Below, piece by piece: positions 35,300 through 45,482 of a stretch of 64,000 bases of DNA. The DNA comes from Rhizobium grahamii (lineage in GTDB: Bacteria; Pseudomonadota; Alphaproteobacteria; Rhizobiales; Rhizobiaceae): assembly GCF_009498215.1 (NCBI RefSeq), contig NZ_CP043498.1, forward strand, positions 62,001-126,000, given 5' to 3'. The notes below the pieces were generated by a model. It saw only the letters and a list, made by a program, of their open reading frames with translations. It had not been told where the DNA came from and made no database searches. Each line of letters opens with the position of its first letter. Positions within the stretch are counted from its first letter, which is position 1. The translations under genes and the position numbers were made by a program.

Positions 35300-36340
35300 T
35301 TAGGCGGCCTCGGCGCCGCCGGCCTCCGTTTCCTTGAGCTGGATCTGGCCGGAGTTCGACAAGCGAATCGCTTCCTGCGCGATGGCGCGACGGGCAATCG
35401 CGATCTCGCGAGGATTGATGCCGGTAGTGCCGCTCTGCAGATCCGATTCGATCATGCGGCGCTGGCGCGGGCTGATCGAGGCGAGAACGATTTCGCGCAT
35501 CTCTCCCGAGGCGCCGCGAAGCGCCATCGTGAGGATATCCGCGGAGATATCGTTGAGCAGCATGACGCGGCTGCGCTGCGGCATGAGCATGAGGTCTTCG
35601 AAGAGGAAGATCTTCGGGCGGACCTTGTTGACCGATTCGCGGCTGATCGATTCGAGCGAGGTGAGCAAGGTATCGACCTGCGGCTTGTCCATCTCGTTCA
35701 TGAGTTCGGCAACCTTCGTCGAGCCGATTGCGTTCTTCTCGGCATCGATTTCCGCCAGCAGCGACATCACCTGTTTCTCGATGATCTGCGCCGCCTTCGG
35801 GCTGACTGCCTTCAGGTTGACGGTACGGTTCATGATGTCGGCTCTGCGGCTGTCCGGGATCTGCATCAGAACCTTGGCGCCGAAGGAGGAGGGCATCATG
35901 GAGAGGATATAGGCCACTGTCTGCGGATGCTCGCGCAGCAGGAACTTGCCGATGAAGGCGGGATCGCCTTCGCCGAGGCGGTCCCAGATGGACGTTTCAT
36001 AGGCTTGGAAAGTCGTGCGGCGACCAAGCAGGCTGTCGACTTCGTCGGGTGTAAGGCCCTCTTCGAGAATGCTCTCGATGGCCCGCGCGTTATCCATCAG
36101 ACCGGCGCCCTCGGTGAAGAGGTCTTCGAATTCCGCAACGAGTTGCAGAAGTTCATCCGGCGGAATGGCGCGCAGGGTCTGGGCCGATCCGATGATCGTC
36201 TGCAGCTCTGCCTGCGTGAAATATTTCAACAGTCTGCCTGCAACCCCTTTCCCCATAGCGAGGAGAACGGCTGCTGCTTTTTCAGCCTGGGTCAACGGTT
36301 TCTCGGCTAGAGCGCCGCCGAAATCGTCAAAGTCCATCAT
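35300..36340 (-). CDS. fliG: Flagellar motor switch protein FliG
   Basis: A 346-residue C-ring protein that touches FliF, FliM and MotA. The N-terminal domain (EKAAAVLLAMGKGVAGRLLKYF), the middle domain with its EHPQTVAYILS motif near residue 134, and the C-terminal torque helix region (about 240-330, FEDLMLMPQRSRVMLLNDI) are all present. GGAGAGG precedes the tandem ATGATG; the first is used. Confidence 0.96.
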   Translation of the reverse strand: MMDFDDFGGALAEKPLTQAEKAAAVLLAMGKGVAGRLLKYFTQAELQTIIGSAQTLRAIPPDELLQLVAEFEDLFTEGAGLMDNARAIESILEEGLTPDEVDSLLGRRTTFQAYETSIWDRLGEGDPAFIGKFLLREHPQTVAYILSMMPSSFGAKVLMQIPDSRRADIMNRTVNLKAVSPKAAQIIEKQVMSLLAEIDAEKNAIGSTKVAELMNEMDKPQVDTLLTSLESISRESVNKVRPKIFLFEDLMLMPQRSRVMLLNDISADILTMALRGASGEMREIVLASISPRQRRMIESDLQSGTTGINPREIAIARRAIAQEAIRLSNSGQIQLKETEAGGAEAA

Positions 36341-36369
36341 GGTCTAACCTCTCCGTCCCTGCACCGGGA

Positions 36370-36924
36370 TCAGGCTTTCTTGGTACTCAGAACTTCTATC
36401 AGTTTTACGCCAAAACGCGTGTCGTCATTTTCAAGAACGGTGATCTCGCCGCGAGCAATCTTGCGGCCATTCACCATGATTTCCACCGGCTCGCCGATCT
36501 TCTTGTCGAGCGCGATCGTTGCACCTTCGTTCAGGTTCATCAGACCCGAAACCTGCATCCGGCTGCTTCCGAGCATGATCTGAACATCGATCGGGATGTC
36601 CATGATCAGGTCGAGGTTCGACTGCATCGCGCTTCCGAGCGGCGCCGGCTGTCCGCCGGACGTCGTGAAGGACGAATCACCGAAATCGGACGAACCGCCG
36701 AAATCGCCGCCGAACGCATTGTCGTCGGAACCACCGAGGTCACCGCCGAAAGCTGCGAGATCCGTGCCTCCGAACGCGGCATCGTCGCCGAACTCCGGCA
36801 GACCACCGTCCGCATCGGTCTTGAGAACGCCGCGCAGGTCGTCGATAGCCTGATCGAGCTCGGCCTCGTTGCCTGGGAGCTCTGGTGAGAGATCGCTGTT
36901 CTGCTGTGTCTTCTTCGTCGCCAT
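36370..36924 (-). CDS. fliN: Flagellar motor switch protein FliN with long Gly/Asp-rich N-terminus
   Basis: A 184-residue C-ring protein. The conserved FliN domain fills residues about 100-184 ([65 protein letters not shown]). The first 100 residues are acidic and contain repeated AFGG / DLGG / DFGG units between about 46 and 80, likely disordered. Such extensions are seen in rhizobia; the repeat is well developed here. It lies between fliM and fliG. Confidence 0.94.
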   Translation of the reverse strand: MATKKTQQNSDLSPELPGNEAELDQAIDDLRGVLKTDADGGLPEFGDDAAFGGTDLAAFGGDLGGSDDNAFGGDFGGSSDFGDSSFTTSGGQPAPLGSAMQSNLDLIMDIPIDVQIMLGSSRMQVSGLMNLNEGATIALDKKIGEPVEIMVNGRKIARGEITVLENDDTRFGVKLIEVLSTKKA

Positions 36925-36986
36925 GAAATCACTATTCCAGTTGAAACTTGCCTCAACCTGCCTTGAGGCAGGCAGGTGTAAATGGA

Positions 36987-37928
36987 CTAATTCATCAGGT
37001 GCCGGATGAGGTCGTCATCCGAATTGATCGTATCCTTGACCCGGACGGTATAATTCTCGCCGGACCGTCCGAACTCGCAGACATACAGTTCCTTGCCGTT
37101 GGCGCTGACGTCGACACGGACGTCTCCATTGTCGTGGAACGGTATTACGTCGCCTGCCGCGAGCTTCGAGATGGTGCGAAGCGTCAGCTCCTGCAGACGG
37201 ATTTTTGCGTCGAGAGTGACCTGGGAACGGCGAACCTGTTCCGTGATTTGGTCGGTCCACTCCGATGACTTGGCAGACTGATTCTTCGCGCGCGGTGCCG
37301 TAACGGTCGTCTTCAGAAGCGCAGACTGCGGTACGATCAGCGCGAACTCGGACGTGATGCCGGACAGCTTGATCGACATGTTGATCGCGGCTGCGAATTC
37401 GTCCGGCTTGTCCTCGGCGGGCTTCGGCCTGTCTTCGATCGCATGCGGAAGTTCGAGGGCGGGTTCGAAGCCGCCAGGCGCGTCGACTGCCGAGCGCAGG
37501 ACGTTGGCGATCTTCTCGAACACCGTCACTGCCAGCTCAAGCTCGATCACCGAAAGGATACGATCGGCAGGCTGCTCGACCGTGTCAGGCGATGCGCCGA
37601 GCAGATGTTCCATCAGGGTGATGATGAAACCGTTGCCGCAGGCAAGTGTGATGTCCTGCGACCAGTTGCGCAGCGAGGCGTTGACGAGCGTATGGCTGTC
37701 GCCGAGATCCGCGATTAGGTCGTTCCTGTGGCCGCTGTGGCAGCCGAGATAGGCAACCTCGACGTCGAGGCCGGTCTCGCTCTTGATGACGTCCGGCAGG
37801 AACTCGCAGTAGACGTCGCCGAAGGCGGCACAGAGCTTTTCGACCGTCGCCTTGTCGCCGAGCCGACCGGTCAGCTTTGCCAGCAGGGCTTCGTCGATGA
37901 CGGGTTTTGTTTTGAGTTGAGCGTTCAT
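36987..37928 (-). CDS. fliM: Flagellar motor switch protein FliM
   Basis: A 313-residue rhizobial-type FliM, the CheY2-P receiver of the motor switch. The C-terminal FliN-like domain is recognisable ([61 protein letters not shown]). The N-terminal CheY-binding peptide of enteric FliM is not obvious. It starts six bases after the motA stop. Confidence 0.92.
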   Translation of the reverse strand: MNAQLKTKPVIDEALLAKLTGRLGDKATVEKLCAAFGDVYCEFLPDVIKSETGLDVEVAYLGCHSGHRNDLIADLGDSHTLVNASLRNWSQDITLACGNGFIITLMEHLLGASPDTVEQPADRILSVIELELAVTVFEKIANVLRSAVDAPGGFEPALELPHAIEDRPKPAEDKPDEFAAAINMSIKLSGITSEFALIVPQSALLKTTVTAPRAKNQSAKSSEWTDQITEQVRRSQVTLDAKIRLQELTLRTISKLAAGDVIPFHDNGDVRVDVSANGKELYVCEFGRSGENYTVRVKDTINSDDDLIRHLMN

Positions 37929-37934
37929 ATGGGT

Positions 37935-38807
37935 TTATGCCGCCTTGTTCTCGCCGCCCGGGTTCATCATCTCCTGCTCGACAGCGTCGATGGACGGACG
38001 CTCGTATGCCGAGATCGTCTTGCGGCCGTACTCCAGGGCGACCTGCGGCACGGAGCCGTTCATGTAGGCCAGGAGGGTCTGCTTGACGACGACATAGAGG
38101 CGGTGCTGCTTCGAGCGAACGATCTTGATCTGCGAGACGATAGGCGAGCAGACGCAGTAGGAGAGAAGAATACCGAGGAAGGTACCGACGAGGGCCGAGC
38201 CGATCAGGTGGCCGAGCACTTCCGGTGAGTCGTTGATGTGCGCCATGGCCTTGATGACGCCGAGAACCGCCGCGACGATACCGATGGCCGGAAACGCGTC
38301 GCCCATGGTCTGGATCGCGTGATACGGCTTCATCTTGTCGTGGAGGATGGTGTTGATTTCTTCGTCCATCAACGCTTCGATTTCGTGCGATCGGGCATTG
38401 CCGATGATGATCAGGCGGACGTAATCGCAGATGAAGGCCGTCAGTTCCTTGTTCTTGAGAACCGTTGGCGCGGACTGGAAGATCGAGGACTCGGCCGGAT
38501 TGTCGATATGTGCTTCGATTTCGTTGCGGGACTTCGTGCGCAGGTCGCGCATCAGCGAATAGAGAACGCCGAGCGTATCGAGATAGTTGCGTTCCTTCGG
38601 CACGGTGTGCTTGAAGGCCTCGCCCAGCGCCTTGCCGGAATCCTTGACGACTTTCATGGGGTTGCCCATGATGAAGCTTCCCAGGCCAGCACCGCCGATG
38701 ATGACGAGCTCGAAGGGCTGCCAGAGCGCGTCGAGGTGACCGCCCATGGCCATGAAGCTGCCGATGATGCAGCCGCAAACAATCACAAATCCGATAATGA
38801 TATTCAT
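37935..38807 (-). CDS. motA: Flagellar motor stator protein MotA
   Basis: A 290-residue proton-channel subunit with four membrane helices (near residues 1-22, 30-50, 165-190 and 200-222) and a large cytoplasmic loop that contacts FliG. Marks include [23 protein letters not shown] and [21 protein letters not shown]. The ATG at 38807 is chosen because GGACTGACG precedes it; an upstream TTG would add ten polar residues. It heads the minus-strand operon motA-fliM-fliN-fliG-flhB. Confidence 0.96.
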   Translation of the reverse strand: MNIIIGFVIVCGCIIGSFMAMGGHLDALWQPFELVIIGGAGLGSFIMGNPMKVVKDSGKALGEAFKHTVPKERNYLDTLGVLYSLMRDLRTKSRNEIEAHIDNPAESSIFQSAPTVLKNKELTAFICDYVRLIIIGNARSHEIEALMDEEINTILHDKMKPYHAIQTMGDAFPAIGIVAAVLGVIKAMAHINDSPEVLGHLIGSALVGTFLGILLSYCVCSPIVSQIKIVRSKQHRLYVVVKQTLLAYMNGSVPQVALEYGRKTISAYERPSIDAVEQEMMNPGGENKAA

Positions 38808-39059
38808 CGTCAGTCCAAACCTGATCGTTATTTTCAACCGAAGGGATAGGAGCGCTGGCTTGCGTGAGGCTGATGATTGCCTTGCAGATCAAGCTTTTCG
38901 CATGCCAGTTTCGCACAAGGATTTGCTGTCAGGTTGAAGGTGACGAATGGGCATCCGTGCCCGTTTCTGAGATGCCGCCTCAGCGAGATCCGCGCCGAAC
39001 CAATCTTAAAAGCGCCCGGATTTCGTACCGTTCATCGCCAATGCCAGGAGCCTATCTGG
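38808..39059. promoter_or_regulatory. Divergent promoter region between motA and flgF
   Basis: 252 bases separate the start codons of two divergent flagellar operons, so promoters for both should lie here. No perfect dyad and no copy of the flagellin-type element was found. Individual promoter boxes cannot be assigned with confidence. Confidence 0.5.
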
Positions 39060-39794
39060 ATGCAATCCGGTCTTTATGTTTCGCTGTCGTCGCAGATCGC
39101 ACTCGAACGTCGCCTCACCACGATCGCCGACAACATGGCAAACGTGAACACGACGGGCTTCCGGGGCACCGAGGTCAAGTTCAACGAGCTTCTTGGCGAG
39201 ACCGGCAACAAGATCAATGCCAAGGTTGCTTACGTCTCCCAGGGCAACGACTACCTCTCGGGCGATAGCGGTGAACTTCAGCACACCGGCAACATGCTCG
39301 ACTTTGCGATCAAGGGCGACGCATGGTTTTCGATCGATACGCCTGCCGGCAAGGTCCTCACGAAGGACGGCCGTTTCACCTTGAAGGACTCCGGCGAACT
39401 GGTGACGGTTCGCGGTTATCCGGTCCTTGATGCCGGCGGCTCGCCGATCCAGCTCGACAAGGCTGGTGGCGAACCGAAAGTCGGCTCGGACGGCATGATC
39501 TACCAGAACGGCAAACAGGCCGGCTCTCTCGGTCTGTTCGAGGCCGATATCAGCAAGGGCTACCTGCGTTACGAAAACAGCGGCGTCATGACGACGGATA
39601 CGCCGCGCGCCGTTACCGACCGCTTCAATGTCGGCGTCCAGCAGGGTTACCTGGAAAACTCCAACGTCAACGCGATGCGCGAAATCACCCAGCTGATCGA
39701 AGTCAACCGCGCCTTCGAAAGCATGACCTCGCTCACCAAGGACAGCGAGGATTCCTTCAACGAGGCAATCAAGACGCTCGGTGGCAGCCGCTAA
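39060..39794 (+). CDS. flgF: Flagellar basal-body rod protein FlgF
   Basis: A 244-residue proximal rod protein. It has the flagellar rod/hook N-terminal motif (IALERRLTTIADNMANVNTTGF) and the C-terminal motif (QQGYLENSNVNAMREITQLIEVNRAFE). The ATG at 39060 follows AGGAG. It is the first gene of the plus-strand operon leading to fliP, 17 bases before fliI. Confidence 0.95.
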   Translation: MQSGLYVSLSSQIALERRLTTIADNMANVNTTGFRGTEVKFNELLGETGNKINAKVAYVSQGNDYLSGDSGELQHTGNMLDFAIKGDAWFSIDTPAGKVLTKDGRFTLKDSGELVTVRGYPVLDAGGSPIQLDKAGGEPKVGSDGMIYQNGKQAGSLGLFEADISKGYLRYENSGVMTTDTPRAVTDRFNVGVQQGYLENSNVNAMREITQLIEVNRAFESMTSLTKDSEDSFNEAIKTLGGSR

Positions 39795-39811
39795 GCCAGA
39801 AGGTCTGACGC

Positions 39812-41203
39812 ATGTCGAATCCGCCTCTCGTTGAAGACGTTCTCTCGCCGAAGCTTGCGCATCTCGGCAGTCTTGTCGCGCGCTATGCAAAACCGGAATT
39901 TCTGGTCGCGCCCGGCGGGCACGTACAGACTATCGCTGCCGGGCACTATACCGTCACCGGCCTGTCGCGGCACGTCCGCCTGGGCGAGTTCGTTGCCCAC
40001 AAGTCGGCGACCGGGGTGCATCTCGGTGAAGTCGTCCGCGTCGAGCCCGATCTTACCTATGTCTGCCCGATCGAACCGGGCGAGCCGATCGGCATTCACG
40101 ACACAGTCATTCGCAAGGGCGCATTTCGCATCGCGCCATCGGACAGCTGGTGCGGGCGCACGATCAATTCGCTTTGCGAGCCGATCGATGGTCTCGGTCC
40201 TGTCGTCGAAGGGCTGACGCGTCGCTCGATCTCCAACAATGCGCCGCCCTCGATGACGCGTCAGCGCGTCGAGAAGGGTTTCAAGACCGGCGTGCGTGCG
40301 GTCGATATCTTTTCGCCACTCTGCCTTGGCCAGCGCCTCGGCATTTTCGCCGGCTCGGGCGTCGGCAAGTCGACGCTGCTTTCGATGCTTGCGCGGGCGG
40401 ATGCCTTCGACAAGGTCGTCATCGCGCTTGTCGGCGAGCGCGGCCGCGAAGTGCGCGAATTCATCGAGGACACGCTCGGCGCCAACATGAAGAAGTCGAT
40501 CGCGGTGGTTGCCACGAGCGATGAAAGTCCGATGCTGCGCAAGATGGCGCCGCTGACAGCCGTGACGATCGCCGAGCATTTTCGCGATCAGGGCGAGAAC
40601 GTTCTGCTGATCGTCGATAGCGTCACGCGCTTTGCACACGCCATCCGTGAAGTCGCGACCGCCTCTGGCGAGCCGCCGATTGCACGCGGCTACCCCGCAT
40701 CGGTCTTTACCGAATTGCCGCGACTGCTGGAACGCGCCGGCCCGGGTCCGGAAGGCACCGGAACGATCACGGCGATCATCTCCATTCTGGTTGATGGCGA
40801 CAATCACAACGACCCGATCGCCGACTCCACTCGCGGCATTCTCGACGGTCATATCGTTCTGCAGCGCAGCCTCGCCGAGGAAGGGCGCTATCCGCCGATC
40901 GATCCGTTGGCGTCGATCTCGCGTCTCGCCCGCAAGGCCTGGACGCCCGATCAGGAGAAGCTCGTCTCGCGCCTGAAGACGCTGATTCACCGCTTCGAGG
41001 AAACGCGCGACCTCAGATTGATCGGCGGCTATCGCCAGGGCGCCGACCCGGATCTGGACATGGCGGTGAAGCAGGTACCGATTATTTACGATGTTTTGAA
41101 ACAGTCCCCGGGAGATGCTGATTCGAGGGATGCCTTCGCCGATCTGGCGAGCGCTCTGAAGGCTGCCGCCGGCGCCGGCAACCAGCCCGGCATTCGCAGA
41201 TAG
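39812..41203 (+). CDS. fliI: Flagellar export ATPase FliI
   Basis: A 463-residue type III secretion ATPase. Walker A is GSGVGKST near residue 182, and Walker B lies in VLLIVDSVTRFA near residue 266, followed by the PASVFTELPRLLERAG segment. It powers unloading of export substrates. No fliH gene lies beside it; a FliH-like gene is at 55037. Confidence 0.96.
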   Translation: MSNPPLVEDVLSPKLAHLGSLVARYAKPEFLVAPGGHVQTIAAGHYTVTGLSRHVRLGEFVAHKSATGVHLGEVVRVEPDLTYVCPIEPGEPIGIHDTVIRKGAFRIAPSDSWCGRTINSLCEPIDGLGPVVEGLTRRSISNNAPPSMTRQRVEKGFKTGVRAVDIFSPLCLGQRLGIFAGSGVGKSTLLSMLARADAFDKVVIALVGERGREVREFIEDTLGANMKKSIAVVATSDESPMLRKMAPLTAVTIAEHFRDQGENVLLIVDSVTRFAHAIREVATASGEPPIARGYPASVFTELPRLLERAGPGPEGTGTITAIISILVDGDNHNDPIADSTRGILDGHIVLQRSLAEEGRYPPIDPLASISRLARKAWTPDQEKLVSRLKTLIHRFEETRDLRLIGGYRQGADPDLDMAVKQVPIIYDVLKQSPGDADSRDAFADLASALKAAAGAGNQPGIRR

Positions 41204-41214
41204 AGAGGCGACCC

Positions 41215-41766
41215 GTGACCGATTTCGACGATGATGAAAAGATCGCGCCGCTGAAGCCGAAAGGCCGCAGGACGACGATGCTCGACCGGACGCTGACCGT
41301 CACCGGTCTCTTGCTGGCGGGCGCCTCGGCATTCTTCCCCTGGTACGTCTTCTTTAACGAGGACAAGTTCGGCATCAACGTCGCGCAGGGCGATCGGACG
41401 CGCGAGCTTCCGGATTGGCCTGCCCGCAACGTCTTCAGTGTGTCACCGCTCGCGATGGCGAACAAGAACCCGCCTGAGAAGAAACCCGAGCTGCCCGTCG
41501 ATCCGTTGACGACGGCGACGGTCTCAAGCCTCGGCAAGGAAGATGACAAGGGAATCCCGGCGGAAGATCAGCCATTCCCTGGCAAGTCGAGCTTCCGCCT
41601 TCTCCATGTCGCCAACGGCCGGGCGCTGATCGAAGACAACTCCGGCATGTATGTCGTCCGCGTCGGCTCGATCCTCCCGGATGAGAGTCGTCTGGCAACG
41701 CTTGAAGAGCGTGATGGAAAGTGGGTCATCGTGACGTCGAAAGGCGATGTCTATCAGCGGAACTGA
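41215..41766 (+). CDS. Single-pass membrane protein of the flagellar operon (183 aa)
   Basis: A 183-residue protein with an acidic/basic cytoplasmic start, one membrane helix (TLTVTGLLLAGASAFFPWYVFF, about residues 25-46), a Pro/Lys-rich linker and a C-terminal periplasmic domain from about residue 120 (SFRLLHVANGRALIEDNSG to SKGDVYQRN) resembling a small beta-rich domain. No family is recognised. It starts with GTG 11 bases after fliI, with GAGAGG upstream, and is followed by a terminator-like hairpin. A role in basal-body assembly is inferred from position only. Confidence 0.75.
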   Translation: MTDFDDDEKIAPLKPKGRRTTMLDRTLTVTGLLLAGASAFFPWYVFFNEDKFGINVAQGDRTRELPDWPARNVFSVSPLAMANKNPPEKKPELPVDPLTTATVSSLGKEDDKGIPAEDQPFPGKSSFRLLHVANGRALIEDNSGMYVVRVGSILPDESRLATLEERDGKWVIVTSKGDVYQRN

Positions 41767-41788
41767 CCCGCTCGACCAGATTTCATCC

Positions 41789-41822
41789 GAAAGCCCCGCC
41801 CAATCCAGGCGGGGCTTTCGTC
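41789..41822 (+). terminator. Hairpin between the membrane-protein gene and flgB
   Basis: Twelve pairs, GAAAGCCCCGCC / GGCGGGGCTTTC (41789-41800 with 41808-41819), followed by only a weak T-containing tail. It implies that flgB and later genes may have their own promoter in the 100 bases that follow. Confidence 0.6.
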
Positions 41823-41925
41823 GTTTCAGGGTGCATGAAACATCGGCGCCAAAGAACCCGCTCTTCCGTAAGGTTAACGCAAGATTACCGCCGTAGGTTT
41901 GCGACAGTAAAAACGGAGAGTTCCC

Positions 41926-42317
41926 ATGCAACCGATTCAACTGTTCGACTTGGCCTCGCGGCAGGCGGAATGGCTGACGATCCGGCAGGAGGTTGTTGCC
42001 GGCAACATCGCGAATGCGAACACGCCGAAATTCCGCGCGAAGGACATCACGCCTTTCGAGGCCGTTCTCGACAAGTCGGACGTTACCATGGCGCGCACCA
42101 ACCTGCGCATCTGACCGGCAACGACCTGAGCACGAAGAGCGACATCGACGTCAAGGACGCGAATCTCGATCAGGAAATCGGCGTGCAGGAGTCCGGCAAC
42201 ACTGTCGGTCTCGCGGAAGAACTCTCCAAGTCCGGTGAAATCAAGCGGCAGTACGAGCTGAACACCTCGCTCGTCAGCTCGTTCAACCGGTTGATGCTCA
42301 TGACGGTGAAGAGCTAA
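41926..42317 (+). pseudogene. flgB: Flagellar rod protein gene flgB, frame broken by 1-nt deletion
   Basis: The N-terminal part (LFDLASRQAEWLTIRQEVVAGNIANANTPKFRA) runs in one frame to a premature TGA at 42112. The rest (HLTGNDLSTKSDIDVKDANLDQEIGVQESGNTVG, ending in [13 protein letters not shown]) is in another. One added C at CC 42102-42103 gives MARTNPAHLTGND and a 130-residue FlgB. Both halves are well conserved for a proximal rod protein, and flgC begins two bases after the stop, so the gene is likely intact in the organism. Confidence 0.88.
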
Positions 42318-42319
42318 TT

Positions 42320-42736
42320 ATGGATCCTTTGTCAGCAGCCCTCAAAATTGCCGGATCGGGCCTCGAGGCGCAGTCCACGCGCCTTCGCATCGTTTCGGAA
42401 AACATCGCGAACGCCCGTTCGACCGGTGATACGCCAGGTGCCGACCCTTATCGCCGCAAGACGATTACATTTGGCGAGGCAGTCGATCGCGCATCCGGCG
42501 TCAAGACCGTCAACGTCAAGAAGCTCGGCGTCGACGAATCGAAATTCACGACCGAATTCGATCCGAGCAATCCCGCCGCTGACGAGAAGGGCGTGGTCAA
42601 GCTGCCAAACGTCAACATGCTCGTAGAGATGGCGGACATGCGCGAAGCGAACCGCTCCTACGATGCAAACCTGCAGACCATCAAGCAGTCCCGTGACCTG
42701 ATCTCCTCGACGATCGACCTTCTGAAGAGCCAATAA
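42320..42736 (+). CDS. flgC: Flagellar rod protein FlgC
   Basis: A 138-residue proximal rod protein with the N-terminal motif [22 protein letters not shown] and the C-terminal motif [22 protein letters not shown]. It overlaps the fliE start by one base (TAATG). Confidence 0.96.
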   Translation: MDPLSAALKIAGSGLEAQSTRLRIVSENIANARSTGDTPGADPYRRKTITFGEAVDRASGVKTVNVKKLGVDESKFTTEFDPSNPAADEKGVVKLPNVNMLVEMADMREANRSYDANLQTIKQSRDLISSTIDLLKSQ

Positions 42737-43062
42737 TGATCAACACTGTAAACAATATCAGCTCCCTGTCGGTTACGCGCGATCTCGCGGGCGTCGATCT
42801 CGGAAAGACGACACCTTCCTCCGCGGCCGAAAGCGCGGCTAGCGACGGCAGCTTTGCCTCGGTGCTCAGCAACGTCGCCAATGGCGCGGTCAACACCCTG
42901 AAGAACGCGGAAAGCATGTCTTTCGCGGGCATCAAGGGTACCGCCACCACCCGTGAAGTTGTCGATGCCGTCATGCAGGCACAGCAGACGCTCCAGACGG
43001 CAATCGCCATTCGAGACAAGGTCGTTTCGTCCTTCCTCGAAGTCACCAAGATGCAGATGTAG
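42736..43062 (+). CDS. fliE: MS-ring/rod junction protein FliE
   Basis: A 108-residue FliE, which joins the MS ring to the rod. The N-terminus is Ser/Thr-rich and the C-terminal part has the usual TTREVVDAVMQAQQTLQTAIAIRDKVV pattern. It lies between flgC and flgG. Confidence 0.94.
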   Translation: MINTVNNISSLSVTRDLAGVDLGKTTPSSAAESAASDGSFASVLSNVANGAVNTLKNAESMSFAGIKGTATTREVVDAVMQAQQTLQTAIAIRDKVVSSFLEVTKMQM

Positions 43063-43081
43063 TTGATTTAAGGACGAAGCC

Positions 43082-43870
43082 ATGAGAGCGCTTGCCATTG
43101 CTGCCACGGGTATGGATGCCCAGCAGACCAATCTTGAAGTCATCGCCAACAACATCGCGAACATCAACACGACCGGCTTCAAGCGTGCCCGTGCCGAATT
43201 CACGGACCTGCTGTACCAGACCGAGCGTGCCAAGGGCGTGTCGAACCGCGCCAACCAGGCGATCGTTCCCGAGGGTGCCAACATCGGTCTCGGCGTTCAG
43301 ACATCATCCGTTCGCAACCTGCACATCCAGGGTGAGCTGGCGCAGACCGGCAACGATCTTGACGTTGCGCTGGTGGGCCGCGGGTTCTTCCAGATCCAGG
43401 CGCCGGACGGCACGACGCTCTACACCCGCGCCGGCGCCTTCAACAAGAACGAAACCGGCCAGATCGTGACGGTCGACGGCTATACCGTCGCTCCGACGAT
43501 CACGATTCCGACGGGCTCTACCGAACTGACGATCAGCCGCTCGGGCGAAGTCACCGCGAAGCTTCCGGGCGCAACGGCAGCGACCACCCTCGGCCAGCTG
43601 CAGATCGCCGACTTCGTCAACGAAGCCGGTCTCCAGCCTCTCGGCGATAACCTTTTTGCCGAAACGCCAGCGTCCGGACAGCCGGTCGTCGGCACGCCCG
43701 GTGATGAAAACTACGCCTACCTGAAGCAGAGCTATCTCGAGTCGTCGAACGTCGACCCGGTAAAGGAAATCACCGAGCTGATCTCGGCACAGCGCGCCTA
43801 CGAAATGAACTCCAAGGTCATCACCACAGCCGACGAGATGGCCTCCGTCGTCAGCAAGAACCTGAAGTAG
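43082..43870 (+). CDS. flgG: Flagellar distal rod protein FlgG
   Basis: A 262-residue distal rod protein. N-terminal motif [25 protein letters not shown], the FlgG-type middle segment from about residue 75 ([22 protein letters not shown]), and C-terminal [33 protein letters not shown] precedes the ATG. Confidence 0.97.
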   Translation: MRALAIAATGMDAQQTNLEVIANNIANINTTGFKRARAEFTDLLYQTERAKGVSNRANQAIVPEGANIGLGVQTSSVRNLHIQGELAQTGNDLDVALVGRGFFQIQAPDGTTLYTRAGAFNKNETGQIVTVDGYTVAPTITIPTGSTELTISRSGEVTAKLPGATAATTLGQLQIADFVNEAGLQPLGDNLFAETPASGQPVVGTPGDENYAYLKQSYLESSNVDPVKEITELISAQRAYEMNSKVITTADEMASVVSKNLK

Positions 43871-43887
43871 CAGGGAAGAGCCGAAAC

Positions 43888-44370
43888 ATGATGTTTTGCC
43901 GGGTTGGAACCGTTCGCGGATGGGCATCCGCCATCGCAATCGTTATCGCCGCCTTATCCGCGCCGAACGCCTGGGCGTCCGGCAGGGGTCTCGCGGTGGT
44001 GCCGACGACGATTATCTACCCCGGCGATACAATCTCGAGCGCCCAGGTGCAGGAAGTCGAAGTCACAAACCCCAATCTGGTCGGCGACTATGCAAAGTCG
44101 GTCGGACAGGTCGAGGGAATGATTTCGAAGAGAACCTTCCTGCCGGGGCGGACGATCTCCTTGTCGGGCCTGCGCGAACCGTACACGGTGACGCGCGGCT
44201 CTTCGATCCGTTTGGTCTTCACGCTCGGCGCGATGATGATCTCCGCAGCCGGTTCGCCTCTTGAAGACGGCATGACCGGACAGATGGTCCGCGTTCGCAA
44301 CATGGATTCCGGCGTCATTGTCAGCGGCACGGTGCTTGCCGACGGCACAATCCACGTGGCCGCAAAATGA
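43888..44370 (+). CDS. flgA: P-ring assembly chaperone FlgA
   Basis: A 160-residue periplasmic chaperone. It has a signal peptide (about residues 1-30, ending near NAWASG) and an SAF-type domain with FLPGRTISLSGLREPYTVTRGSSIRLVF near the middle and GMTGQMVRVRNMDSGVIVSGTV at the end. It overlaps flgI by four bases. Confidence 0.93.
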   Translation: MMFCRVGTVRGWASAIAIVIAALSAPNAWASGRGLAVVPTTIIYPGDTISSAQVQEVEVTNPNLVGDYAKSVGQVEGMISKRTFLPGRTISLSGLREPYTVTRGSSIRLVFTLGAMMISAAGSPLEDGMTGQMVRVRNMDSGVIVSGTVLADGTIHVAAK

Positions 44371-45482
44371 AGATAATCTCCCGTCTTTTCATCGCTCTCG
44401 CATTTGTGTCATCGACCTTCGTCAATGTGGCGCCGGCTGCCGCAATGAAGTCGCGCATCAAGGACATTGCCTCCCTTCAGGCGGGCCGAGACAACCAGCT
44501 GATCGGCTACGGCCTGATCGTTGGTCTCCAGGGCACGGGTGACGGCTTCAGATCGTCCCCGTTTACCGAGCAGTCCATGCGCGCGATGCTGCAGAACCTC
44601 GGCATTTCCACGCAGGGCGGTAACGCGAAGAACACTGCTGCCGTCATGGTCACGGCAAACCTGCCGCCGTTCGCGAGCCCCGGCAGCCGCATCGATGTCA
44701 ATGTCAGCTCACTCGGCGATGCAACGTCGCTGCGCGGCGGAACGCTCATCATGACGTCGCTCTCGGGCGCCGATGGCCAGATCTACGCCGTCGCGCAAGG
44801 ATCGATCGTCGTTTCCGGCTTTACGGCGCAGGGACAGGCATCGAGCGTTACCGAAGGCGTGACGACAGCCGGCCGCGTTCCCGGTGGCGCGATCATCGAG
44901 CGTGAACTGCCTTCGCGCTTCAAGGATTCCGTCAACCTCGTCCTGCAGCTGCGCAACCCCGATTTCTCGACGGCGGTTCGCATTGCCGATGTCGTCAACG
45001 GCTATGCAAGGTCCCGCTTCGGCGGTCCGGTTGCCGATGCGAAGGATGCCCAGGAAGTCATCGTCCAGAAGCCGCGCGAAGCCGACCTGACGCGCCTGAT
45101 GGCGGACATCGAAAACTTGCAGGTCGAGACCGATACGCCGGCCAAGGTGGTGGTCAACGAGCGAACTGGCACCATCGTCATCGGCGCCGATGTGCGCGTC
45201 TCACCGGTTGCCGTGAGCTATGGCACCCTGACTGTTCAGGTCACCGAGACGCCGCAGATCATCCAGCCTGAGCCGTTCTCCCGAGGGGTGACCGCAGTTC
45301 AGCCGCAGACCGATATCGCCGCGCAGAAGACCGGTGGCAAGGTGGCGCTGCTCGACGGTCCGGATCTCAAGACCCTTGTCGCCGGCCTCAATAATATCGG
45401 CGTGAAGCCTGACGGCATCATTGCGATCCTCCAGGGCATCAAGTCCGCCGGGGCACTGCAAGCGGAGCTCGTACTGCAATGA
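44367..45482 (+). CDS. flgI: Flagellar P-ring protein FlgI
   Basis: A 371-residue periplasmic ring protein with a signal peptide (cleavage probably after AAAM region near residue 26), followed by SRIKDIASLQAGRDNQLIGYGLIVGLQGTGD. The rest follows the family pattern to the end (GVKPDGIIAILQGIKSAGALQAELVLQ). It overlaps flgA and motE by four bases each. Confidence 0.96.
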   Translation: MKIISRLFIALAFVSSTFVNVAPAAAMKSRIKDIASLQAGRDNQLIGYGLIVGLQGTGDGFRSSPFTEQSMRAMLQNLGISTQGGNAKNTAAVMVTANLPPFASPGSRIDVNVSSLGDATSLRGGTLIMTSLSGADGQIYAVAQGSIVVSGFTAQGQASSVTEGVTTAGRVPGGAIIERELPSRFKDSVNLVLQLRNPDFSTAVRIADVVNGYARSRFGGPVADAKDAQEVIVQKPREADLTRLMADIENLQVETDTPAKVVVNERTGTIVIGADVRVSPVAVSYGTLTVQVTETPQIIQPEPFSRGVTAVQPQTDIAAQKTGGKVALLDGPDLKTLVAGLNNIGVKPDGIIAILQGIKSAGALQAELVLQ

